Of a stretch of DNA of 35,737 bases, positions 9,518 to 17,501 are shown piece by piece. The notes under the pieces were generated by a model. That model had not been told where the DNA came from. It saw only the letters and a program-made list of their open reading frames with translations, and made no database searches. The DNA is taken from assembly GCA_018399535.1 (NCBI GenBank), contig JAGYOR010000004.1:1-35737 (forward strand), read 5' to 3'. This DNA comes from Deltaproteobacteria bacterium (GTDB taxonomy: Bacteria; Desulfobacterota; Syntrophia; Syntrophales; UBA2210). Both the position numbers and the translations under genes were made by a program. Within the stretch, counting starts at the first letter, position 1. The number at the start of each line of letters is the position of its first letter.

Positions 9518-11052
9518 GGGTTTTCTTCACTTTCCAGGAGTGCTACCGTCCTGTTTTTTTTCACGAAATATTCGGCTGCAGCCGACTGAATATCATCAAC
9601 TTCGATTGAATCGATATGATCGAGATAGGTCGAAAGATAACCGCAGTCTCCCAGGGTTGCCTCGAAGTAGGATAAAACAGAGGCGATACCGCTGTTGGAA
9701 TCGAGCATGCGGTAAAGATCCCCCCGAATTCCGTTCTTTGCCTTTTGAAGTTCACGTCGGGAAACAGGTTCTTGTTTCAGCCGTTCAAATTCGTCGAGAA
9801 TAGCTGATTCCAGATCAGCGAGTGACACCCCGTCCAGCGGTTCCGCTTCCACCATAAAAAGATTTTCATACAATATGCCGGGACTCCCGTTGACCGCGGA
9901 AACGTCTCCGGCCAGTTCCTTTTCAATGACGAGAGAACGGTATAAACGCGATGAACGCCCCCCGGCAAGAATATTTTCAATAATATCGAAAATATAGTCT
10001 TCCCGAGCGGGTGCGGTCGGTTTTTTGAACCCCATGATAAGCCGGGGGTTTGCTGATGATGTAAGTACGGCACGTCTTTCGCCCTGTTGAGGCGGTTCGG
10101 TGGTAACGCTCCGGGTGATAAGATCGTCGGCCGGTGACGGTTCAAGAGCGCCGAAATAACTGTTGATAAAAGACAGGGCTTCCGAATTCGTCACGTCTCC
10201 CACGACGGCGATCACCATGTTTGAAGGACGGTACAGGGAACGGAAAAACCGGCTCAGGTAATCGATGTCGAGACGGGCGATATCGTCGCTCCATCCCAGT
10301 ATGGGTCTTCCGTAGGGGTGGGCGATAAAAGCCGTTCCCAGGAAGAGTTCCCTGAGCTGCCGCTCGGGACGGGAATCAACCACTTGGCGCCGTTCTTCCA
10401 TGACCACGTCCCGTTCAGAAAGAAATTCCCGGAAAACGGGATTCATGAGCCGGTCCACCTCGATCCTGGCCCACAGTTCCAGTGCGTTGGCCGGCAGGTT
10501 CACCATGTAGGTAGTCAGCTCGTAGCCGGTCGAAGCATTGAGGCCCACGCCCCCGCGTTCCCTGTAAAGCCTGTCTATTTCATTTGAGACGATGAGGGAA
10601 CGCTTTTCTTCCTCCAGCCGATCGATTTTTTCGGCCAGTTCCCTGGCCTCGGAGGACTCATTTCCATCACGCTCCAAAATCCGCTTCAGAGTCGATCGTG
10701 CTTCAGAAATCCGGCGGCGCAATGATTCTTCAGCTTGGTAATCGACGGTCCCGATGGTGGTGGTTCCCTTGAACATCATGTGTTCCAGGAGATGCGCGGC
10801 GCCGGTTCGACTGGTAAGATCGTCGACCGCCCCCGCACGGTGGCGGATATAGAGGGACACCGTGGGGCTTATGGGACGTTCCATGACGAGGACCCGTATG
10901 CCGTTTGGAAGGATTGTCTTATGAACCCCCGTTGTCGGGTCAAAGGCATTCGCCTGTGGCGAAAATGCCAACAAAATCAGCATGAAAAAAGTTGCGGCAA
11001 TCAGCGGAGCTGATCCGATCCACCGACCGTCAGAAGAAATACGCTTTCTCAC
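9514..11052 (-). CDS. M16 family zinc peptidase, catalytic subunit with HxxEH
   Basis: GAAHLLEHMMFKGT; distal Glu region SERDVVMEERR; GTG start overlapping the upstream gene stop (GTGA) behind AAGGAGG; its stop overlaps the downstream gene by 4 bp. Confidence 0.9.
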   Translation of the reverse strand: MRKRISSDGRWIGSAPLIAATFFMLILLAFSPQANAFDPTTGVHKTILPNGIRVLVMERPISPTVSLYIRHRAGAVDDLTSRTGAAHLLEHMMFKGTTTIGTVDYQAEESLRRRISEARSTLKRILERDGNESSEARELAEKIDRLEEEKRSLIVSNEIDRLYRERGGVGLNASTGYELTTYMVNLPANALELWARIEVDRLMNPVFREFLSERDVVMEERRQVVDSRPERQLRELFLGTAFIAHPYGRPILGWSDDIARLDIDYLSRFFRSLYRPSNMVIAVVGDVTNSEALSFINSYFGALEPSPADDLITRSVTTEPPQQGERRAVLTSSANPRLIMGFKKPTAPAREDYIFDIIENILAGGRSSRLYRSLVIEKELAGDVSAVNGSPGILYENLFMVEAEPLDGVSLADLESAILDEFERLKQEPVSRRELQKAKNGIRGDLYRMLDSNSGIASVLSYFEATLGDCGYLSTYLDHIDSIEVDDIQSAAAEYFVKKNRTVALLESEENP

Positions 11053-11306
11053 GGGTCCTCCTTTTTCGGAGTCGAACGGGCGTTCCGGCCACCGTCTGCC
11101 AGGCGGCCGTAAATTCTGAAAAGGGGATACAGCATGATGCTGGCACTTACGAGGATCAGCATGCTGGACGAAAAGAAATACATGATAAATGAAAAGGGAT
11201 CATCAAGGCCGTAACAGCCGATCATCACCCTGACGCCCCTGTACAGGAAATATCCGGAAACGAAAAGAATAACAAGCTGTTTTGTCCACCAGAATAAAGG
11301 GTTCAT
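11049..11306 (-). CDS. Small (85 aa) predicted two-TM membrane protein, function unknown
   Basis: ORF with two hydrophobic segments; ends in a 4-nt GTGA overlap with the M16 gene; SD AAGGAGG for the next gene lies within its 3' end. Confidence 0.65.
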   Translation of the reverse strand: MNPLFWWTKQLVILFVSGYFLYRGVRVMIGCYGLDDPFSFIMYFFSSSMLILVSASIMLYPLFRIYGRLADGGRNARSTPKKEDP

Positions 11307-11371
11307 AACACGTTCGGCGTGAGTCTAGTATGTTCTTTACTGTGAATCAAGGTATTTAATATCGTGGGTTA

Positions 11372-12748
11372 CTATTGTTTCCGGGTATGAGAGGCTCTCG
11401 CCCTGACTTTCAATGATCGGAGAAATTGTACGTCATCCGGGTCCGGCAGGCAGGGGAAAATCGAGTTGTTGTGGTAAAGTGGTTCGCCGGCCAGGTCCAG
11501 GTTTGAGGCGGCCAGGGCCGACGGCCAGAGTGGAGTATGGGGAATGGGCGAATACTCGGCGATAACCGGCCGAACGCCCAGCGACGAAACGTATTCCACC
11601 GTGTCTTCCATTTCCTTCCTGTCTTGTCCCGGCAGGCCGCAGAGCAGGTAAAGACCGATATCTTCGCCGCAGAACCCGGCCCGTTTCAGATGCCGGACGG
11701 CTTCAGCGGTTTCGGGATTGCTGATTTTGTCTCCCGTCGCTTTTTGCCTGTCGGCCAGCGAGGTTTCGAAACCGAACCTCAATGTTTTGAAGCCCGCCCG
11801 GTACATGAGCCGTGCGAGCGTTTCGTTCATTCCACGCAGGTGCATCCCGTTCGGGCAGTGAAATCGACATGAAAAGCCTCGACGCATGATTTCCTCGAGC
11901 AGGGGGACGAGGCGTTTTTCAGCGTTGACGACGAGGGCGTCGTCATAAAAGGAGAAATCACGAACGCCGTACGAGTCAACCCAGTATTCGATCTCGTCGG
12001 CCACCGACAGCGGGTCGCGTTCCTGAAAGAAACCGTTAAGATAGCGGGATGCGCAGTAACCACAGGAATAGGGACATCCCCGCGATGTAAGCAGAACGGC
12101 CTGGTCGAAAGACGGCAGCAGGTCATAGGCGGGGAAGGGGAGGGATGCCAGTGTTTCATGGGGCTCAAAAAAGTTGAGGTCCGTGCCGAGAAGCATTTTC
12201 AGCACGGCCCGGAGTGAGTTTTTGCTCTCGGGTTTTCGAAAAAGAACATCCCCTTCGACAACCAGGTCGGCTCCGGAGCGGGCGCGCGCGTGTTCCGGGC
12301 ACAGCGTCGCGTAGATGCCGCCCAGGGCAAGCGGCACGTCCGGGAACAGTTGCTTTATCATTCCGATGGCCTCAAACACACCGGGATACCAGTATGTCAT
12401 AACGGAGGTCACGAATATGGCGTCAGGACGGCCGCACCGGCGAAGCGCCTCCCTGAATCTGTCGGGGGACATGCCGTAGCGGCTGTAGCGGCGTGGAATA
12501 TGGGCAAGAGCGGCGGGTTTTGAAATTTCTTCCTTGCGAAAGCGGCCCCGTCCGTTTTTTCTTGTGCCGAAACGCAGGGCTTCGGCGTCGTTAAGACAAT
12601 CGACGAGTTCGACGCGGAATCCCTCGTTTCGAAGAACGGAGCCGATATAAAGCAATCCAAGCGGTTTCGCCCAGTAGTCATACGCGGCGAAGTCGTGGAT
12701 CCAGGGATTGACAAGAAGAATCTTTTTGTTGTGATCGTGTGATGTCAT
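11372..12748 (-). CDS. Cobalamin-binding-domain radical SAM protein (uncharacterised)
   Basis: N-terminal KILLVNPWIHDFAAYDYWAKPLGLLYIGSVLR (B12-binding-like), then TSRGCPYSCGYCASRY (CxxxCxxC) and a radical SAM TIM-barrel-like remainder. Confidence 0.9.
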   Translation of the reverse strand: MTSHDHNKKILLVNPWIHDFAAYDYWAKPLGLLYIGSVLRNEGFRVELVDCLNDAEALRFGTRKNGRGRFRKEEISKPAALAHIPRRYSRYGMSPDRFREALRRCGRPDAIFVTSVMTYWYPGVFEAIGMIKQLFPDVPLALGGIYATLCPEHARARSGADLVVEGDVLFRKPESKNSLRAVLKMLLGTDLNFFEPHETLASLPFPAYDLLPSFDQAVLLTSRGCPYSCGYCASRYLNGFFQERDPLSVADEIEYWVDSYGVRDFSFYDDALVVNAEKRLVPLLEEIMRRGFSCRFHCPNGMHLRGMNETLARLMYRAGFKTLRFGFETSLADRQKATGDKISNPETAEAVRHLKRAGFCGEDIGLYLLCGLPGQDRKEMEDTVEYVSSLGVRPVIAEYSPIPHTPLWPSALAASNLDLAGEPLYHNNSIFPCLPDPDDVQFLRSLKVRARASHTRKQ

Positions 12749-12756
12749 GGTGGGGC

Positions 12757-12785
12757 ATAATAATACGACTCGTCAATGACGGCAA
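12757..12785 (-). promoter_or_regulatory. Candidate promoter for the radical SAM gene; would give a nearly leaderless mRNA
   Basis: Minus strand TTGCCG-N17-TATTAT with the ATG only 8 nt beyond the -10. Confidence 0.35.
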
Positions 12786-12861
12786 GCGCCGGCGGATGCC
12801 GTACTCTTTTTATTCCGGTTGAAGATTCCCCAGGTCCCCGGAATCACGGCACGCTGTGATG

Positions 12862-12890
12862 TTGATGTTTCGCGCGCCATCTGCTAAACA
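12862..12890 (+). promoter_or_regulatory. Candidate sigma70 promoter for the GTPase pair
   Basis: TTGATG-N17-TAAACA, preceded by TGC (extended -10 like). Confidence 0.4.
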
Positions 12891-12900
12891 GAAAACAATA

Positions 12901-12919
12901 CCGGTGTGCGTTTCACCGG
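12901..12919 (+). other. Inverted repeat CCGGTG-TGCGTTT-CACCGG at the predicted 5' end of the GTPase-pair transcript
   Basis: Perfect 6-bp stem with 7-nt loop, no U-tract. Confidence 0.5.
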
Positions 12920-12949
12920 CCGGAAAAATGAGCCTGAAATGGAGAACCG

Positions 12950-14671
12950 ATGAACGATTCGGGACCGCCCGCACCGGAGTTGTCATGGCTGGGCATCCGG
13001 CCGTCGGGCCTTGCTGTCGCGGCGGAAGATATGCGCGAAGCATCGGAGTCCCTGAGGATCGAACAGGATATTTTTATTTATAAAAAGGAGGTGGACTGTC
13101 TCTGGATCGCCCTCCTGGGAGGCACCGGAACCGGCAAGTCCACCATATTCAACGCCCTGGCCGGTAAAGACATCAGCCCGGTCGGCGTGGCCCGTCCCAC
13201 GACAACATCGCCGGTGGCATACGGTCATCGTGATCATGCAGTCACCGGGAATTTCCCCTTTTCCCTGTCACGTTCCGAGAGAACATTACGCGACGAAACG
13301 GACGAAGGTTCCGTAACAGGAAATGGTGGCACTACCTTTATACGTTATGTCGAACACGGCGAGGATCACCTGTCGCATCTCGTCCTTCTCGACACGCCTG
13401 ATCTTGATTCGCTGGAATCGGGGAATCGTTACCAGGCACGCCTCATGTATCACCTCTCCCACGGCGTTATCTTCGTGACAAGCCAGGAAAAATACGCGGA
13501 CCAGGTTCTGTTTCGTTTCATGCACCGCGCGTCAGTGGAAAGAAAGCCCCTGTTCGTTGTGTTCAACAAGGCCGAGAAAGGCCAGACAGCGGCTGAACTG
13601 GTGAACGTTTTCAGGGATCGGGGTATTCCGCTCAATGAAGAGAGATTTTTTGTCATTCCTTTCATGGGAACAGCGGAACGTGACGGCGGAACGCTGCGTC
13701 GCATTCTGGAGGATTTTGTACTGAAGCTCCAGGAGGCCTTCTCACGCGCCGAAAAGGAAACAATTGTCCGCGAGGACCGGCAGAGAACCCGGCGGAATAT
13801 CGCCGACAAGGCCGACCGCCTGTTGGATATGATCGAACGGGAAAAACAGGCGGAAGATACGTGGGTTGAAAAGCTCGATTCACTCGTCGATTCCTCGGCC
13901 CGTTTTCTTCTCGAGGAAATGAAGGCACGGCACGAGCAGAGAAACCTTCACGCGATCAAGCGGGAAATAAAAAAAATATTCGGCGCTTATGACGTTCTTG
14001 CAACGCCCCGCGGCTACATAGCCTCGCTGGTCCGGGCGCCCCTGGACCTGCTCCGTATTCGGCGTCTGGAAACAGACGAAGAAAAAAAGGAAAGCCTGCT
14101 TCGGGCCGGGCGAAGGATCGATAATTCGCCGATTATATCGGCGGTTGAACGTTTGAACGTTCTGATTCTCGAAAATCTTTCGCCTTCGTCTCCAGACGCT
14201 CCGCTGTTCGCCGACCTCCGGAAGGGGGAAAAGGCCATGAATGAGCGTGAAATCGAGACCCGGCTTTCCGATTTACAGGCTGAAATAGCGGGATGGCTGG
14301 AGAACACGATTCGTGAACTTGAACGGGATCTGCCCCGGGGCAAGAAAGTGGGAATCTATTCTACCTCGGTGCTCTGGGGCGCGGCCATCCTGTCATTTGA
14401 AACGGTTCTGGGCGGAGGCATAACCCTCCTCGAGATGGCATTCAATACGGTGCTGGCGCCTTTTGTCACCAAGAGTTCTGCTGATCTTTTCGCCCACCGG
14501 GAACTCCGGGCGATCATTCGGGATATGAACGACCGATACCGGGGGGGAGTCCTTTCGATTTTCGAGGAGCAGCGTGACCGCTACACGTCGATTATCGCGA
14601 AATACGCAATACCTGAAAGCGCAACTGATGAATTGGCCAGGCTGAAACGGGAAATGGAGACATCGGCGTGA
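12950..14671 (+). CDS. Dynamin-like / 50S ribosome-binding-type GTPase domain protein (GTPase 1 of tandem pair), predicted membrane-associated
   Basis: P-loop LLGGTGTGKSTIFNALAG; G3 LLDTPDLDSL; G4-like FNKAEKG; TSQEKYAD; long charged helical segments; hydrophobic stretch VLWGAAILSFETVLGGGITLLEMAFNTVLAPFV. Confidence 0.85.
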   Translation: MNDSGPPAPELSWLGIRPSGLAVAAEDMREASESLRIEQDIFIYKKEVDCLWIALLGGTGTGKSTIFNALAGKDISPVGVARPTTTSPVAYGHRDHAVTGNFPFSLSRSERTLRDETDEGSVTGNGGTTFIRYVEHGEDHLSHLVLLDTPDLDSLESGNRYQARLMYHLSHGVIFVTSQEKYADQVLFRFMHRASVERKPLFVVFNKAEKGQTAAELVNVFRDRGIPLNEERFFVIPFMGTAERDGGTLRRILEDFVLKLQEAFSRAEKETIVREDRQRTRRNIADKADRLLDMIEREKQAEDTWVEKLDSLVDSSARFLLEEMKARHEQRNLHAIKREIKKIFGAYDVLATPRGYIASLVRAPLDLLRIRRLETDEEKKESLLRAGRRIDNSPIISAVERLNVLILENLSPSSPDAPLFADLRKGEKAMNEREIETRLSDLQAEIAGWLENTIRELERDLPRGKKVGIYSTSVLWGAAILSFETVLGGGITLLEMAFNTVLAPFVTKSSADLFAHRELRAIIRDMNDRYRGGVLSIFEEQRDRYTSIIAKYAIPESATDELARLKREMETSA

Positions 14672-16395
14672 TGGAATACCGCGACAGCCTCTTGAAGCTC
14701 GTGGAAGAATTCGAAGACCTCCTCGGAGGAGGCGGTACATTTCTCGCGCTGAATGAAGGAGAATCCGGCCGGCTTCGCGATCTTGTCGGCGGGGCGCGCC
14801 GCAAACTCGGCAATCTGGAAGAAGACGTACTTACCGTTGGTCTCATGGGTGGAACGGGCGTCGGCAAATCAACGATCATGAACGCCCTGGCCGCGGAAAC
14901 AATATCATCAACCAGCCATCGGCGACCCCACACGGACGAGGTGCTGATCTACCGCCACCAGGAGACCTCCCTTCCCGCGTCGTTCCGAATGACGGGACTT
15001 CCCTGCCGGGAATACCTTCACGAGGCGGAGGACGTGCGGAGCATCATTCTCTGTGATCTTCCGGATTACGACAGCATCGTGGAGCGACACCGGGAGACGG
15101 TGACGGCCTTTTTAGAAACGCTGGACGTGCTCGTATGGGTTTTGTCGCCGGAAAAATACGCTGACGGGCAATTTTATGATTTCCTTGAAAAAATGCCCAA
15201 AGACCGTCGTAATTATTATTTTGTTCTGAACAAGGCGGACATATTTTTTGACGGAGAAGAAAGGGACAAAAAGAACGGAAACGATCTGGAGACCGCCATG
15301 AGCGTCCTCAGAGACCACCTGGCCGCCGCCGGCATAACCGATCCGGTTGTGTATCACGTGTCGGCGGCCGAATATCTCGATAATAAAAAGCCGTCCTATT
15401 GGAACCAGATCGAACTCATGCGGAGAGAGATATTCCGTGAGAGGGACATCAAGGAACTGACGGGCATCAAGATGCTGAATATCGAAGCTGAGCTCGGACC
15501 CTTGTACAGCGCGCTGGAACGGGAAACGGCGGCGGTGGCCAGATTGCATGATGTGCTGGCTGAATGGACGAATATAACGGATGAAGAGATGCATAAAACC
15601 GCCGCCGACGTCGAACGGGCGGCCGAACCGTGGGCGGACGCGCTGGCGAAAGAATCGTCTGAAGAGCAGGTCCCGGTTGATCTCCTGATAGGTCCCGGCC
15701 GAGTTATTGAGCTGTTTGCCGCCAGGCTGCATGGAAGGGCCGGAAGCGATCCACGCAAAGCTTCCAAAATGCGGGACAAGGCTGTAAAAGACTTGCGTTC
15801 GGTTCTCAAGCGTCGTCTTGCCCTGCGGCGGGATCGGCTTTATTCGGAATTGTACCGTCGCCTTTCACTGGCAGGTATGCCCGGTGAGATCGAACGCTCT
15901 CTCGATTTCGACAAATGTCTTTCCTCGTTCGACGATAGGGTTCACGGTGTTTTGGCCACCGGCGGCAAGACACGCGCAGATGTACTCTCGCCGACGTTTT
16001 TCAGGGGCTTTCAGCGTTTTGTCTACGGCGCGCTGTTTTTGATATTTCTGATCGTTCTGCCGGGCAGGGATAACGTGAGCGCTTTTCTTGATAATCCCGG
16101 AGTCCACAAGGCCCTGACACTGGCAGTAGCGGCCGTTATTTCACTGTTCAGCGGTCGCGGCCTGGCGGCAATGGCCAGTCTCGTTCTCATCGGCTTTGCG
16201 CTTGGCTGGCGCTTCTATGGCAGGTATCGCAGTCTCATTCGGTCGATAGAAGAAAAAAGATCGCTGGCGATGCAACAGGCTACAGGGGAAGCGGCCGCCG
16301 AAGCATTGAAAGATCAGGCTCGAACGATACAGCAAGCGCTTGCCTTAGCGGAATCGAAGTTGTCGCATCTTCGAACCCTGCTGAATGATCGATAG
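14668..16395 (+). CDS. Dynamin-like GTPase domain protein (GTPase 2 of tandem pair) with C-terminal TM helices and coiled coil
   Basis: P-loop GLMGGTGVGKSTIMNALA; G3 LCDLPDYDS; G4 VLNKAD; VWVLSPEKYAD; TM segments VYGALFLIFLIVLP and ALTLAVAAVISLFSGRGLAAMASLVLIGFALGWRFYG; ATGA overlap with GTPase 1. Confidence 0.87.
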   Translation: MMEYRDSLLKLVEEFEDLLGGGGTFLALNEGESGRLRDLVGGARRKLGNLEEDVLTVGLMGGTGVGKSTIMNALAAETISSTSHRRPHTDEVLIYRHQETSLPASFRMTGLPCREYLHEAEDVRSIILCDLPDYDSIVERHRETVTAFLETLDVLVWVLSPEKYADGQFYDFLEKMPKDRRNYYFVLNKADIFFDGEERDKKNGNDLETAMSVLRDHLAAAGITDPVVYHVSAAEYLDNKKPSYWNQIELMRREIFRERDIKELTGIKMLNIEAELGPLYSALERETAAVARLHDVLAEWTNITDEEMHKTAADVERAAEPWADALAKESSEEQVPVDLLIGPGRVIELFAARLHGRAGSDPRKASKMRDKAVKDLRSVLKRRLALRRDRLYSELYRRLSLAGMPGEIERSLDFDKCLSSFDDRVHGVLATGGKTRADVLSPTFFRGFQRFVYGALFLIFLIVLPGRDNVSAFLDNPGVHKALTLAVAAVISLFSGRGLAAMASLVLIGFALGWRFYGRYRSLIRSIEEKRSLAMQQATGEAAAEALKDQARTIQQALALAESKLSHLRTLLNDR

Positions 16396-16430
16396 GGAAG
16401 AGAACCAAAAAAATATTTCGTCCTCGAGTC

Positions 16431-16458
16431 TTGAAAAATTCTGAAGTCAGGTTATAGT
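16431..16458 (+). promoter_or_regulatory. Candidate sigma70 promoter for dtd operon
   Basis: TTGAAA-N16-TATAGT upstream of dtd. Confidence 0.5.
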
Positions 16459-16525
16459 CACAGGTTTCCAGGAGCGCGATTTATTTCGGGGCGGTCGAAC
16501 GGAATAGAGACGTATCGGGAGTATC

Positions 16526-16987
16526 ATGCGGGCACTGATTCAGCGGGTTGATTATGCGAAGGTGTATATTGAAGGAATACTTGAAGGATCGGCTCACGTG
16601 GGACTTCTCGTTCTTTTGGGCGTTGCCGCTTCTGACGACGAGGCCGCCGCTGAGATGCTCGCGGAAAAGGTCGTTCATCTCCGGATATTTGAAGACGATG
16701 CCGGGAAGATGAACCGTTCCATCCTGGACGTTTCCGGTGATATGCTGATAATTTCCCAGTTCACCCTGTTTGCCGACACGAGCAAGGGACGGCGACCTTC
16801 TTTTAACGGAGCTTGCGAACCGGTCAAGGCTGAACGATTATATCGTTATTTCGTCGATGTCGTTCGTAGACGGGGCGTTGAAGCATCGACGGGATCATTC
16901 GGGAAAATGATGAAAGTGGAACTCGTCAACAATGGTCCCGTCACCATATTGCTTGATACTGATACCTACGCGGGGGAAAAATCGTGA
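16526..16987 (+). CDS. dtd: D-aminoacyl-tRNA deacylase
   Basis: MRALIQRVDYAKVYIEG, SQFTLFADTSKGRRPSFNGA, VELVNNGPVTILLDT; SD GGGAG upstream. Confidence 0.95.
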   Translation: MRALIQRVDYAKVYIEGILEGSAHVGLLVLLGVAASDDEAAAEMLAEKVVHLRIFEDDAGKMNRSILDVSGDMLIISQFTLFADTSKGRRPSFNGACEPVKAERLYRYFVDVVRRRGVEASTGSFGKMMKVELVNNGPVTILLDTDTYAGEKS

Positions 16988-17499
16988 CAGACACAGGCAA
17001 AGACGGCGTCTTACCGGAAAAACAATGGTTCCCCGTCAGGATCGACAAGGACGGGATGTGGTACTATCATGACGCCGAAATATTCAGAAAAGACATCCTG
17101 GCGGAGTTCTTCCAGAATCTGAAGCGCGACGATGACGGCGATTATTATGTCGTCACGGAGGACACCAGACAGTACATCACCGTGGAGGATGTTCCTTTCG
17201 TGGTGAAGGCCGTATGGATCGAAGCTGACGAAACCGGAACGGAGCAGGCAACCATACTGCTGAGCGATGATTCGACGGAAAAGCTTGATGCAGGGACGAT
17301 TCGCTCCGGTGATGGAAATGTGCTGTATTGTTCAATCAAGGGCGGCACATTCGAGGCCCGTTTTTCCCGCGCCGCTTATTATCAACTGGCGCAATACATT
17401 GAATACGATGAAAAAAGCGGTGAATTCGTGTTGATTCTCGAAGGCGGACGCTATCCGCTCGAAAAGGCGGACCACGAGTCATCCCCTAATGGAGGTTGA
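16984..17499 (+). CDS. DUF1285 domain-containing protein
   Basis: [63 protein letters not shown] matches the DUF1285 pattern; overlaps dtd stop by 4 nt. Confidence 0.75.
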   Translation: MTDTGKDGVLPEKQWFPVRIDKDGMWYYHDAEIFRKDILAEFFQNLKRDDDGDYYVVTEDTRQYITVEDVPFVVKAVWIEADETGTEQATILLSDDSTEKLDAGTIRSGDGNVLYCSIKGGTFEARFSRAAYYQLAQYIEYDEKSGEFVLILEGGRYPLEKADHESSPNGG

Positions 17500-17501
17500 A
17501 A

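Noticed and set aside
8934-9803. 289-aa plus-strand ORF antisense to the M16 genes
   Set aside because: Ser/Thr/Arg-rich shadow ORF with no domain signal, opposite a clear M16 pair.
12761-12771. taatacgactc resembles the start of the T7 RNA polymerase promoter
   Set aside because: Match stops after 11 nt (next bases gtcaa instead of actataggg), and no phage genes are present; most likely chance overlap with an AT-rich promoter region.
15112-15732. 206-aa minus-strand ORF inside GTPase 2
   Set aside because: Antisense shadow ORF; the plus strand has complete GTPase motifs.
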